This document shows, piece by piece, positions 12,946-25,700 of a DNA stretch of 64,000 nt. The DNA comes from Rhineura floridana. Its lineage: Eukaryota; Chordata; Lepidosauria; Squamata; Rhineuridae. The translations under genes were made by a program, and so were the position numbers. The stretch's first letter is position 1. Each line of letters starts with the position of its first letter. The stretch spans positions 74,065,120 through 74,129,119 of the forward strand of contig NC_084482.1 in the NCBI RefSeq assembly GCF_030035675.1, read 5' to 3'. The notes beneath the pieces were generated by a model that was not told where the DNA came from, did not search any database, and saw only the letters and a list, made by a program, of their open reading frames with translations.

Positions 12946-14351
12946 AGGATCCACACAGAAATGCAATGGGAGCAGGGAATATAATGCTTGCAAAGCTCCA
13001 TTTTCATTGGAGGATGCTCCTGAAGCTATAGGGGAAAGCTCTAAGTAAGGCAAGGAAGAACTGCCCCAAGGCAATACCTACAGGATGAGGTTGGGTTACT
13101 GCATTAATTCACTTCTGGACTGAAGATAGCTTTGCTGCGGTGTTTCCCCAGAGTGCCCGTTTTCCAGATGTCTGCCACTTATGTGGACAACTGTGAAGCC
13201 TGCCTTTGTCTAACAGGATTACTGCACTACGTAATGTCTGCAAGGTGCTTTGAGCATGATATGGGAGGCAACCTGGAATACTTAGAACCATATTAGGTCC
13301 TAAGAAATGAACAATCTTAGTGCAAGCTTTTTGGTTGATCAAGTTGCCATACCAAATGCCTCAAGCTAGCCCCACTTGGGCTTGCACAGTTGAGGGTTGA
13401 CAGATTTCCAACAACAGGATCTCTTTAGCCCCAACAGGAAAGACTGCAAGGTGCTTGCTTGAATCCTACTCTGGAGACTGTTTCTGCAGCAGCATGCTGC
13501 TGGCTGGGTTTGGAAGAACGATCTGTAGTCAGCAAGTATTTACTGACTTATGCAGCCCTCTCCTAAGGATCAGGCTGAAACCTATCCAGGCACTAGTAAC
13601 TCCCAAGCAAAAATTAGTACAAATTCATCACCCCAAATCCACTATCCACCCACGTGGCAGCTGCTGTATAGCAATTATCCAAATGGATATTAATTGCAGA
13701 TGATAATTCCCAAGCAGGGATCAGGACTAAAAGCTCCACCCAGAGCAGATTGGGCTGGGGGTATCTAAGACAGATCTACTGCAGGATATCAAGTAAACAT
13801 GCTGTATTAGGCTATTGGGGTCTTGATCCCTTTCAACACACTTTAGACATCAAGCGAGGAAATAAGCAACGGTTGGTTACTTTGTGAAAATGAAGCCTGG
13901 CCTCAAAGATGGAGGAGGAACATGGAATCCAACACGTTTGAGCAAATACCTGTTTACACCTTAAAACACAGTAGCACTAGTTTTAAAAGTGAGTGCATGC
14001 ACTACAGGGTGTTGCAGCCAATGCTGGTTTAGCAATGCGGTCACAGACATGATACACATGCTTAGAACATTCATACCTAACATTTCAGGATACACACAAA
14101 ATTGTTAATATGTGAAACAGACCTTAAAAGAAATCCCCAAGATTTACACCCATGTTGTCTAACTCATTCAGGATGGCTCCACAGTCATGCATATACAAAT
14201 CCTGCATCTAGACTACTACTACACTTATACTTCCCTGCAGCAAACCCATCAATGTAGACAACATACTTGCATCTTCAAATACCCACATACCAATGCATTT
14301 ACAGATAAGCATTTTGTCGTTCACACTTTAACCGCATGAAACACTGCTGGT

Positions 14352-14383
14352 CTCCATGTGGCAACTGTGTTTGCCACATGGAG
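14352..14383. repeat. Perfect 13-bp hairpin
   Basis: CTCCATGTGGCAA, a 6-nt loop, then TTGCCACATGGAG. Perfect stem in otherwise unremarkable sequence. Confidence 0.7.
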
Positions 14384-14499
14384 TGTGGAGCTACCTTCAA
14401 ATATCCTTTGATGGTGGGTGCTTAACTTCATCCCACACAGCCTCTCCACCTGCAACTATGACATGAGATGGATTCATAGGCATCACACTGAGCCTCTTC

Positions 14500-14945
14500 C
14501 AATGTAACACCATACCATGGCTTGGGCTGGCACTCTCCCCCTTCCTCTTCAGCCAAGGTTACAAAGAGATCAGAAGCATTTGCTAAAGCTAAGCAGAGTT
14601 CCCCATTACATCTAAACTTGGTGAACTTGTTAGTTTAAACTAGGGTGAGGAATCTGTGGCTGCGCCTGATGGGAGTTGGAGTCCAACATCTGAAGGTCCA
14701 CAAGTTCCTCACACCTGGTTTAAATTCTCCTTTGTTCAAACAAGCCAGGATCAAATCATTATTTTATGATACTGGCACAGCTGAACAAACCAGAGGTTAA
14801 ACTAACCAGGACTCGCAAAGTTTGGATGTAATAGGGAACTCTGGTTAGTGTAAAAGTGTAAGCTTCCCATCACTTTGTAGCTGTGCTAGAAGAGGAGATA
14901 GGAGGGGGAGAACACACAAGCCAAAGGCCTGTGAATGTTACACTA
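14500..14945. mobile_element. Long decayed palindrome with a nested MITE
   Basis: Long inverted repeat. The block AGAGTTCCCCATTACATC near 14593 is mirrored by GATGTAATAGGGAACTCT near 14823-14842, and similarity extends outward in both directions to about 14500 and 14945 with mismatches. The copy of the short palindromic MITE at 14640-14718 sits near the centre. No coding sequence. The family is not identified. Confidence 0.6.
14640..14718. mobile_element. Short palindromic hAT-like MITE, copy 5 (nested)
   Basis: Shortened copy (GATGGGAGTTGGAGTCCAAC core) lying inside the larger palindrome. Confidence 0.55.
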
Positions 14946-15174
14946 AACTGCAGTGTAACTGTCAATCCCAAACCAGGCCTCTGTCATCCTCCATGAGGGG
15001 TAGGGAGAATAACATAAGACAGCAAGGGCACATACACTTTGGACAAGATTTAAGATCCCCAAGGAGAAACAAAAAAGTAGGGAGCTGCTCCATCATCTCC
15101 TAGTACCATCACATCAACAGCAAGTATGCATATGTACTCCACAGAAACAAATTCACTCATGCACTCTAATACAT

Positions 15175-15696
15175 CAAGGGTGGGGAATCTCCAGCCCACT
15201 GGCCAAATTTGGCCCATGAGGCTGTTTCCCCCAAATCATGCCCACCTGCCTTACAGTCGACAATATATGTGATATTAGGTGTAGAGCAGGTAGAGATGCA
15301 AATGGATCAGCTGCATGACCAAGTTCCCCACTGGAAACTTGATTGTGTAGCTGATCCCTACCGAAAGCAGGTTTGAAGTTACCACCCATGAGCTGATGAG
15401 CACTGAGTTGATGCCTGCTGGATCAGCTACACAGCCAATCCCTCAAAAAAGTTGGGAAATGTTGATCATAGCGCTGGCAAAGCCCTTTGCCCTGAGGTCC
15501 CCAAGCACTGAACAACCAGCTGGCTGTCAGGTGCTTAGGAAATCCTGAGCAAGGGACTTTGACAAGTGGACAACCCACCTATTATCTGACATCAGGTGAT
15601 TGACAGGTGGGCTTTCCCACCCGTCAAAAGTTGGCCCACGGGGATAAGGACAGACAATGATCTATCCCGATGGGCCAAAAAGGCTCCCAACCCCTG
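15175..15696. mobile_element. hAT-type non-autonomous element with TSD
   Basis: Ends are CAAGGGTGGGGAATC and inverted CAGGGGTTGGGAGCC. The flanks TAATACAT (15167-15174) and TAATACAC (15697-15704) match at 7 of 8, as expected for hAT. Both ends carry a GGCCAAA/TTTGGCC motif. No transposase is encoded. Confidence 0.75.
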
Positions 15697-15839
15697 TAAT
15701 ACACCTGCTATGGGCTACCTGTGTGTGCATGTGGAAGAAGGAAAATGTCCAAGTGTTGCCCTGGGAAACCAGCTTGGCTGCTGACTGTACCATTGTCCAA
15801 GTTTCACAGCCTGAATCTGACTCACAGAACAGATTATGG

Positions 15840-16643
15840 AGACAATTTTAATTTTCACATTTATTTATAGACTCTGGGATTCTTCAGCAGAGTTATAGGA
15901 CTCCTCCAATGCAAGTAGTTCACACCAGCTTCCATACATACATCTTCACCGGTCTTGTAAAAGAAGCAGTAACCCTTCTCTTATATTAGCATCAGCACAA
16001 CTAGTAGGCCTGCACCACTCGTCATGCAGGGATGGCCACTGCTTCTATTTGTTAAATGTTTTCCCTGGAGAGGACTCGGGGTGAATGGTCCTGCATCCAT
16101 TCAAACTTTTCCTCAAACCAACAATAACAAAAAATGTGATCAGTCAGTGAACAATTTACCTTTGCAAAGAAAGAATGAGAACTATGCTGGAGCCCAGAGG
16201 GCTGCAAGGACATGCATGAAGGCATCAGAGCAGCTCATTTCCTGGAAATCCCCCTTAAAGGAGTTAATAACTGCACTAATGAAAGGAGAATTAGGAGATG
16301 CTTATCCATCAGGTATATAGTCGCCACTCCTCCCCCTCATTCTGGGGGAGGGTGAAAAAAAAAGGATGGGGAACAGAAAATAAAGTGCAACCAGAAACCT
16401 CATCACAATGAGAGATAAAGGACTGGTGTAACAGGTGGCTAGACTCATCTTCAGCCTGGAACACTAGACCAGGCCCTCTAATGTCACACTCATTCATGAT
16501 ATCTGGCTGAAGGAGGGGCCAGTCTTAAAAGGACAGAAGCAAAGACAGCTGTGTAAGAAGATACATCTTGTGAAAAGTTTTCTGGGCAGATAAATAGAAT
16601 TGTCAGCAATCAGCAAGTCTCTTATTAGGGGCCAGGCATGGTC
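15840..16643 (-). other. STXBP2: Probable STXBP2 3' UTR
   Basis: About 800 nt of largely repeat-free sequence between the stop codon and the first AATAAA on the minus strand. It ends before the hAT element at 15175-15696. The limit is inferred from the poly(A) signal alone. Confidence 0.4.
15860..15865 (-). promoter_or_regulatory. Candidate poly(A) signal AATAAA for STXBP2
   Basis: First AATAAA found on the minus strand downstream of the stop at 16644. It overlaps a second offset copy (TAAATAAA) and is followed by a T/G-containing stretch. Confidence 0.4.
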
Positions 16644-16723
16644 TTAGGACTTCAGTGGAGTCTGCTCAGTCAGATTGCGCACATCTTCCAGGAACTGCTT
16701 GGGAGTCAGGATGTGGGATGAGC
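16644..16723 (-). CDS. STXBP2: STXBP2 coding exon 19 (terminal) with stop
   Basis: Acceptor CTGCACAG. Codes residues 564-589: (G)[14 protein letters not shown], then [11 protein letters not shown] and TAA at 16644-16646. SSHILTP is the family-typical end block; the tail after it varies between species. Confidence 0.95.
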
Positions 16724-19700
16724 CTGTGCAGCAGAGAAGAAAAGTTGGCAGGATTACCAGAGGAGCCCATCACAGTCCACAAACATGTGATACAATTTTG
16801 CAGCAGATCACAACAAACAGACAGGGCAATCATAGCTCCACAGGTAAGAGGCTGCACTCTACCCCCAGACACCTAGGTCACCATCACTTCCTACCTCCCA
16901 CATAAGGGAGTTTTATTTATTGATTTGATTTATAACCCACCCTTCTTCCCAGCAGGAACCCAGGGCAGCAAACAAAAGCACTAAAAACACTTTAAAACAT
17001 CACAAAAACAGACATTAAAATAATTAAAACAAAACAACGTTAAGAACATTTTTTTAAAAGCTTTGAAGACTTTTTTTTAAGTTAAAAAACATTGTTTAAT
17101 GTGTGTGTGTACTGCCTTCAAGTCGATTCCGACTTATGGCGACCCTATGAATAGGGTTTTCATGAGGCTGAGAGGCAGTGACTGGCCCAAAGTCACCCAG
17201 TGAGCTTCATGGCTGTGTGGGGATTCAAACTGTGGTCTCCCAGGTCATAGTCCAACACCTTAACCACTACACCACACTGGCTCTCTCTCAAAAAAAAAGG
17301 TTTAAAAGCACATTAAAAAGCAATTTCAACACAGAAGCAGACTGGCGAGGAATGGCTGCTCTAAATGTCTATCTACAACTGGTTCCTGCAGCCCAGGCTT
17401 TAAGAGGGATACAATGAACAATCTTCTCAGGTCAGTTCCAACATAGTTTGGAGCAGATTTTACCCAAACAGCTTCAGAACACATAAATGATACTCAACAA
17501 AGCCATAATTGAGAAAGGTGGTAATATATAAGTTGGCATCAAAAAGTTGGGCCCAGAAGCAAATGGAAGACATTCTATGCCTGCCAGGTCCACCCAACTC
17601 CCTTCCCTAGCAAAATAATCTTACCTCAAGCCAGGAGCAATTATTCTTTCTTCGAAGCATTACATCTTCCCATTACATAGGTGATAGTAACAATAATAAG
17701 GATGATGATGCATATTTATCCATTGCTTTTCTACCTCAAAGCCTCCATGATTAGAAGAGTGTGCTGTCAGTCCCAGAACACCCATCTGAATTTGCTTTCT
17801 GTTATTAGTGGCAAACCATTTCATTTTCTGACTCAAGTCAACACCGCTTTCTTCAAGTGTCAAAATGTGCTATCAAGTAACCCACGTGTTCCGACTACTG
17901 TAGCAACATTCCTTTCTTCCACTTTGAGAGGCATTTCCTGAATCATTTACTTGCTTAAATGGTTTCCAGCCTAAAGAGCTGGTTTTGCCCTGGTCACACC
18001 TACACCAATACACTTACCAATTAGCACCTCCCACTTCCCATCAGTGGCATCAGTGACTTCATAAGCACAGCGCATCTCTGACATGGTAACTCCCCCCAGT
18101 ACATACAGGATGAGGCGGGGTCCTGTCCGGTACTCGGTGGCTATCTTGGTCTTATGCCAATGACCAAAGCGAGCACTGTGGGAGAAAGATATTATGTGGG
18201 CATGGGGGGGGGGAGCTTCAAAAAGACTGTCAAATACATGCCACCTAGAAAAGCACAGTTTTCCTCCATGCTCGGCCTGCTGCTCTGAGCTAGACTGGCT
18301 CCTGTGCAGTCTCAGTTCTAGCAACAAGCCACATAGTGCTCCAGGGTATGGTGTGAGTGAGAGGAAGAATGAGAAAAAGAAACTTTACAAAGGACTTCTA
18401 CTAAAAAAAAAAGAATCAAAAGAGCAGGAAAATATATCGCAGAGAGAGTTAATTTGGAGAAAACCATTCACAGTTTCAGGTGTATTAGATCCTGTGTCAT
18501 AGGTGGGCATCACAGAACTATGAAACTTGATGTGACTCATCACAGAATTATGAGGTTTGACACAAAATGGTACCTTAAGAGCAGTTTGTTCTCTTTCATC
18601 TTGCAGCCACCACCCAATCCTGCTGCGCACACACTCATCTACAGGGACTTTATTTGCCTCTCTTCCTCTTCCACGGAAAGCCCCACCCCCTGGGCAAACA
18701 TATTTGGGTTCCATCACACCTTCTTCACCCAGTGCCTGGAGCAGAGTCATCCCCACTATATACTCTGCAGCAGCTCAAGGTTAAGACTCTCATGTTTGTG
18801 GTTTAAAAGAAACGGACATGATAATGTTCACTAATAAGTCTCTGGAGGATAAACAAACACATCTAAATACAAAATTAAATAAAAATATGCTTCTTCCAGA
18901 TCATATCTTACTTGGTTCAGATTTATTTCTTGCCCCTCATCTTCACAGAAGGAGAAACTTGAAACAAACAATTGGAATGTAGATGAAAGTACTTGATTGT
19001 GTCTGTGGAAATAGGCATTGCAAACTATTGCCACCTTTACTCACCTCACAGCAGCCTGTGAGCAGGGGCCTGGGGCTGGGCAAGACACATAAGGCCACAA
19101 CTTCTTGTCCAGCTTGTCTTCAATGGCATCCTGTCAAAACACAAAAGGCAGCAGAAAAGGTCAGCTTGCTTTCTTCTTCTTCTGCTAGAAATAATAAATC
19201 TGCATGGCTCCTTACACAGTTCAACTTGACCATTTTAAAAAACCGGCCAAGGAATAAGGTAAGCCATGTGGCAGTCCTGAGGAAAATTGCTATTCTACCA
19301 GGTAGTTCTCATACCTTTGGTCAACATTATGGAAGGTGTGGTCTAACAGCACAGAAAAAGGATACAGTAATAATAATAATAATAATAAATTTTATTTCTA
19401 GGCCGCCTATCTGGCCGCACAAGCGGCCACTCTAGGCGGCGTACAAGATAAAGTAAAATACAACATACAAACTACATAAAAACCCAAGAACTACAATATA
19501 AAACGAAACTGAACCCACCCATAGCTAAAACCAATGGCACCCAAAAGAAAAAAGAAAAAAAAGCAGCAAAACAAAAACAAAACAAAAGACAAAAACCCAG
19601 GCCACCTCAGCCAGCCGGCTTATGTATCCCTCCCAAGAGGGACAGGTGATGGAAATTAGTCACAGCTGGCTGGGTACCTGGGACCTAGTCCTGCAGGAGG

Positions 19701-22700
19701 CATGTCTGCCAGGCAGCAGTCCCACTGGGAAGGGTGGTGGAGGTGGTGTTCCAACAGCAGCAGCAACAGTAGTGAGGCAGTAGTGAGACCTCTTTTAAAG
19801 AAACCCTCCTTGGACCCAGATAACTTGAACAACTATAGACCGGTGGCGAATGTCCCTTTTTTGGGCAAGGTTTTGGAACGGGTGGTTGCCGGCCAGCTCC
19901 AGGCGCTCTTGGATGAAACCGATTATCTAGATCCGTTTCAATCCGGTTTTAGGCCCGGTTTTGGCACCAAAACAGCCTTGGTCGCCCTGTATGATGACCT
20001 TTGTCGGGAGAGGGACAGGGGGAGTGTGACTCTGTTGATTCTCCTTGATCTCTCAGCGGCGTTTGATACCATCGACCATGGTATCCTTCTGGGGAGACTT
20101 GCGGAGTTGGGTGTCGGGGGCACTGCTTGGCAGTGGTTCCGCTCCTACTTCGCGGACCGTCATCAGAAGGTAGTGCTTGGGGAACATCACTCGACACCAT
20201 GGACTCTCCATTGTGGAGTCCCTCAGGGGTCGGTCTTGTCCCCAATGCTTTTCAACATCTACATGCAGCCGCTGGGTGCGGTCATCAGGAGTTTTGGAGT
20301 GCGTTGCCATCAATATGCTGATGACACGCAGCTCTATTTCTCCTTTTCATCTTCTTCAGGTGAGTCTGTTGATGTGCTGAACCGTTGCCTGACCGCGATA
20401 ATGGACTGGATGAGAGCTAATAAACTGAGACTCAATCCAGACAAGACCGAGACACTGCTGGTGAACGCCTTCCCTGCTCAGATGGTGGATGTTTACCCTG
20501 TTCTGGATGGGGTTACACTCCCCCTGAAAGAACAGGTACGTAGTTTGGGGGTTCTTTTCGATTCTTCCTTGTCTCTCGAGGCCCAAGTGGCCTCGGTGGC
20601 ACGGAATGCATTTTACCATCTTCGTCTGGTAGCCCAACTACGCCCCTATCTGGACAGGGACGACCTCGCCTCCGTTGTTCATGCTCTGGTAACTTCAAGA
20701 TTGGATTACTGTAATGCGCTCTACGTAGGGCTGCCCTTGAAGACAGTTCGGAAGCTTCAGCTGGTGCAGAACGCGGCTGCCAGACTACTGACGAGGACCA
20801 GTCGGTCTTCGCATATAACACCTATTCTGGCGCGTCTGCACTGGCTCCCTATTTGCTTCCGGGCGAGATTCAAGGTGCTGGTTTTGACCTATAAAGCCTT
20901 ACACGGCGTGGGACCTCAATACCTTGTGGAACGCCTCTCTCGCTATGAACCTACCCGTTCACTTCGTTCAGAATCTAAGGCCCTCCTCCGGGTACCAGCT
21001 CATCGGGAAGCCCGGAGGGTGGTTACTAGATCTAGGGCCTTTTCTGTGGTGGCCCCTGAGTTGTGGAACAGCCTCCCCGAAGAGGTACACCTGGCGCCTA
21101 CACTTCTATCTTTCCGGCGCCAGGTAAAGACCTTTTTATGCTCCCAGGCATTTTAATCTTTTAATTTTCTTAATCTTTCTACTTTTAATATGTATCCTTC
21201 TTAATTTGTGTTGTATTTCGTTTTTGTTGTGCTTTCTGTTGTTTGTTTGTACATGTTTTTGTGATTTTTTACTATGATATATTGTATTTTATCTTGTTTG
21301 TTCACCGCCCTGAGAGCTATTCTGCTAAGGGCGGTATATAAATTGAAATAATATATAAATAAATAAACAAACAGCAGGCTCTCCTTCCCTGGGTGGCGAT
21401 GTTCTCCTTCTTCCTGCAGGCACTGGGTCTCCCAGGCCACCTCAGCCAGCCGGCTTATGTATCCCTCCAAAGAGGGACAGGTGATGGAAATTAGTCACAG
21501 CTGGCTGGGTACCTGGGACCTGGTCCTGCAGGAGGTACGTCTGCCAGGCAGCAGTCCCACTGGGAAGGGTGGTGGAGGTGGCAGATAACGTGAAGGCATG
21601 CTGAACTGTCACAGCTGAATCAACTGTCAGTTGATTCACTCTCCATTTCAAGGAACAAGGACTTGCCAAATTCGTTTGCTACTCCAAAATCTCCTGGGGT
21701 TCTACTGGGAGGAAGGGCGGGATATAAATCTAATAATAAATAAATAAATAAATAAAATCTCTCCTCTGGGGCAAAAGTACTGTCAGAACCCCTTGCCTTC
21801 ACCCCTCTAAGCATTACTCACAACTAAACTGCGCCAACCCTCCAAGACAGACTGCAGTACAGCCAGCAGCTCAGAGGCATGCAGGCTGGCTGTACAACAG
21901 GCATGGCCATATGACAACATGGTAATGCCTCATAATGGGGACTTTCAGACTAATCCTTTGTTGACTTTTTACAGTGGGAGCTTAATGGGAGCTCACAGAG
22001 CTATGTGGAGATGGGGGGGGAGGAGAGGGCAGGCGAAAGGCTCCTTTGATTGGATTAACTATTGGATTGAAGCTGGGTCAATGGCTTGTCCCAAAACCCA
22101 CAAGAGAGTAGTACCAAGATGACTGGTCAGGGTAATAGCATCCACGCCAGCCAGGGCAACCTGCCACATGCAAAGGAATACAAGCCACACTCACACAAAT
22201 TACTCCATGGTCTGCAATTCAGAGTGTCCATGGCACAAGTTAAACAAGGACTGGCACATAACAGGAGCCCCCAAAACAAGGCAAAGTACAATTCATTCCA
22301 AGACCAGTGCTAGGAGGCAGGAAAAGAGGAGAAAGCAAGCACTTAGTACAGTGCAAACTCTGTTACTCATTGTGGCCACAAGACAGGGCCAAATAAAAAA
22401 GGTCCAACATGGAGAAACTAGACAATAAGCCTTGTTTAAGAGCACTTTCAGATGCTTCTAGTCTCAGGGGCATCAAGGCAGCAACCTTCAATGCATTTGA
22501 ACTTCATCAACTGCATAAAGAGAGCACTCCAGTCCACTAAATGCTCTCCTGACATTCTATAGGGACAGCACAGGATATGCAAGCCATGAACATAATTGGT
22601 GCCTAGCCAGGGAAAGCAGAAGGAGAAGAGAAAGGAACCGATGCCTGCTTTTCCCAGGTTATGCCCCATGCTTCTGGTTGTGTGCTGCAGTGCCCAACTG

Positions 22701-25700
22701 GGGCATGAAACTGTCTGAAATACTGAACGGCATCAGTGCTGGCCTGGTCTCAGACTTTCATCTTGATCCCTACATCTTAGACAGCCTTGCCTCAGAAGGG
22801 GCCACTCTTATACAACCGCTCGGCCTCCAGAAGCAGATGATTTCTCCAGTTAAGTCCTTGAGGCCTTCTGCAGCAGGTGGCAAAATAAATCACTGCAATG
22901 TGTTATATGTGGGGCTGCCTTTAAAGACAATTTGGGAAACTCACGAGGCCAAATTGTTGACTGGAGGTAGTAGGCATGATCCTGGTCCAACTACATTGGC
23001 TGTCAATTAGTTTCCCGGCTCAATTCAAATTGCTTGTTTTGACCTATAACACCTTAGGGGCCCAAGTGAACCTATCCAGACCCCGTGTTCTTCATCCGAG
23101 GCCCTTCTTCGTGTGCCCCCCTACAAGGGAGGTGCAGAGAGTGACAACCCAAGATCAGGCTTTCTCAGTGGTGTCTCCCTGGCTGTGGATTGTTCTCCCC
23201 AGAGACGTGTCCCTGGAATCACCCCTATCAATCTTTAGGTGCCAGGTGAAGATGTTTTTATTCACCCAGGCATTTTGCTCCTACTTGATGTTCATCTTTT
23301 AGTTGGGTGGGACAGGATGTGTCCTTTTTTATGTTATTGTAGGATGAGCATTTTTAGTTAATAATGTTCTTTTATCTTTGATGTATTTTAAACTTTGTAT
23401 TGGATGCTTTTTAAAAACTGTAAGTTGCTTTGAGACCATTTTTATAGTTAGTGAAAAATATTATTAATATGAATAATATTACCCTTTCCCTCCCTGTAGC
23501 ATTCCCCCCGCAGCCCTCCTCTGTGTACCTCCATGACATCTTTAAGAATGGGAATCCATCGGGAGAGCTGGTAGGTAGGCTCCAATCGCACTTTCCTCAC
23601 AGGTTTCATGTGTCCACCAGTGTCCTGTGAGAAGAGGAATCAGTAAAACATAATAAGAGTTAGCAGTGGTAGAGGGGGGTGGTAGAGAGGAAAGTGATCC
23701 AGGAATCCCCAAAAAAGTCTGCAGGGGAGTGGGGCAGCTGCTTACCTAACAGGCTCCAGCTGGTCAGGCCAAAGAGACAGGCAAGAGGCAAAAGACAAAA
23801 GAACACAGAGTAGATTGAGCAAAGTGAGAGGCCAACAGAGATAGACAGATGGAAGGGCTGCTGCATCCCTCCCTCAGGGAAGCCTCCTTCAACAGGAAAT
23901 CCAGAAGCTACTTCCTCACAGACCTCCAAGAACTGTTATACTTACAATCGACCATGAAATTGGAGAATGTGCAACCTGACCTAGCCATGACAGCCTAGGC
24001 CAGCCTTCCAGTTGTTGCTGGACAACAACTTCCATCATCCATATTGGCTATATTGGCTGGGGATGAAGAGAGTTGGAATCCAACACCATCTAAGGGCACC
24101 AGGCTGGGGAAGGCTGGCCCAGCCGTAAGTCACCTGCATCGAGGATACAATGAGGAACAAGCTGAGGTACCTCTGGCATGATGGTGGCACCTAGACAGTG
24201 CATGTTGTAGAGGATGTCTCTCTCCTGCTGTACATTGGCATGCTGGATGAGCTTGGTAAGGTTCTCTTCATTGATGCCTATGCAGAGGGAATACAGCTTA
24301 GAAGAATAGTACCCCAGCATGCTAGGCGTGGCCCTACAGGTCACCTGAGCACCTGCCCCAAACAGCAAATCCACCCACTTATTCGAGACATAGAGAAGAA
24401 ACCCCAGTGGATGGGAAAGTCCCATGAACCCATGCCTTAGTTTTGCTCAAGACAGCAATGGGAAGGTCACATGAAAGCTGCCCTACGTTTCCTTGGATCA
24501 GGCCTTTTCCCCCTTGCAGCTAATGGAAGGAAGGAAGGACAGGAAGTGGACAAGGAGTACCATTCTGGAGGAAGATGCAAAGCAGGATGATGCGAATCTT
24601 ATCGAATGCCTCCACACTAGTATCCAGGACAACTGGCACAATAGTCTTCATAGGGTTTTTGACTTTCTCTCCAACGTCTGCACCTGTGGCTAGGTCCTGG
24701 GGGCAGGGAAGACACCCATAAATTCCCTTCTGCTTGGCTGCTCTCACAGCTGTCTCCCAAGATCACAGCAGAGCATTCACCAGCCAAGCAAAAGTAGGTT
24801 GTCTACTGCTCTGCATGTTCAGGCCTAAGTTCTGAGCAGTGGGCCCCTGCCTGTCCAGCCTCTTCTACATTGCACCAGTCTCCCAGTGAACTCTTAACAT
24901 GCTCACCTGCTCCACGTTGCACAGTCTCTCCACTGTGCCCTTGAAGGAGTTCATACAGTCCTCTGCCAGGTGCAGATGTGTGGAATACTGCAGGATGAAG
25001 AAGATTAGGGTGTCATTTGCTCAGCAAGCTGCCCTTCGGCTATCCCTTCTCCTTCCCTCACAGTGCAACCCCAATGGGCAAGCAGAAATCTCTGAAGCCA
25101 GAGAGTGGCAAGGAAGCGTCTAACAAGGCCCAGCAGAAGATACAGCTCAGGGCAGCGTGCTTCCTTCAATAATTAATCTAATTCTGTGACTAAGAAATTA
25201 TGCAAACTAGCAAACCCGGAAGTGAGTGCTCAGCTGGTGACTGTCTCTGAGAGATCTCTGCCTCAGAGGAAGCTTTTTTCAGTTTAAAAGCCAGCCAAGA
25301 GGAAACTTTGACTGGCTTAAATGTTCTCCAAGGTATAGGAGAACCGATCAGATTTTCCACAGGACTTCGTTGAGCTGTCGGCTGCTGGAATTGATCAGGA
25401 AATCCCTGAGATAAGAAGGCATGCCGATCGGCTGAAGATGGAGTCAGGACTTCCAGCAAGCTGTACTGGAAAAAAGCGAAGCGTTTTTTTTTCTTCTTAA
25501 AAAAACATCCTTAACCAGCGAGCCTACTTCTGTCTAAATCTTATCATTTGGCTTAAATTACTACAATAAAAGGGATTTGTTTACGAATCAGCAACTGAGA
25601 AATCTGGGTGAGTCATACTTTTTCTCTTTTAAATATAATTAAGGAAAAAAGAAAATGTAAACAACTTATATACTTTTTTTACGACAAAAAGCTGGCCTGA

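Larger units (their letters stand above)
1..15839. other. 3' intergenic flank of STXBP2, no host gene recognised
   Basis: Both strands were read for conserved exons and none was recognised. Apart from the repeats listed separately, the longer stretches 1-1499, 2474-3680, 4220-4825, 6866-7250, 7771-8440, 8761-9730, 10016-10825, 10942-11686, 11798-12879 and 12945-14340 look like ordinary unique or very old repeat sequence. Open frames here are short and show no family resemblance. Confidence 0.6.

Noticed and set aside
1-15839. Neighbouring gene (such as RETN, as in mammals) in the 3' flank
   Set aside because: No conserved exon or signal-peptide plus cysteine-rich pattern was found on either strand.
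24130-24170. Longer version of exon 15 using a later GTGACT donor
   Set aside because: The resulting phase does not fit exon 16, and the added residues do not resemble the family.
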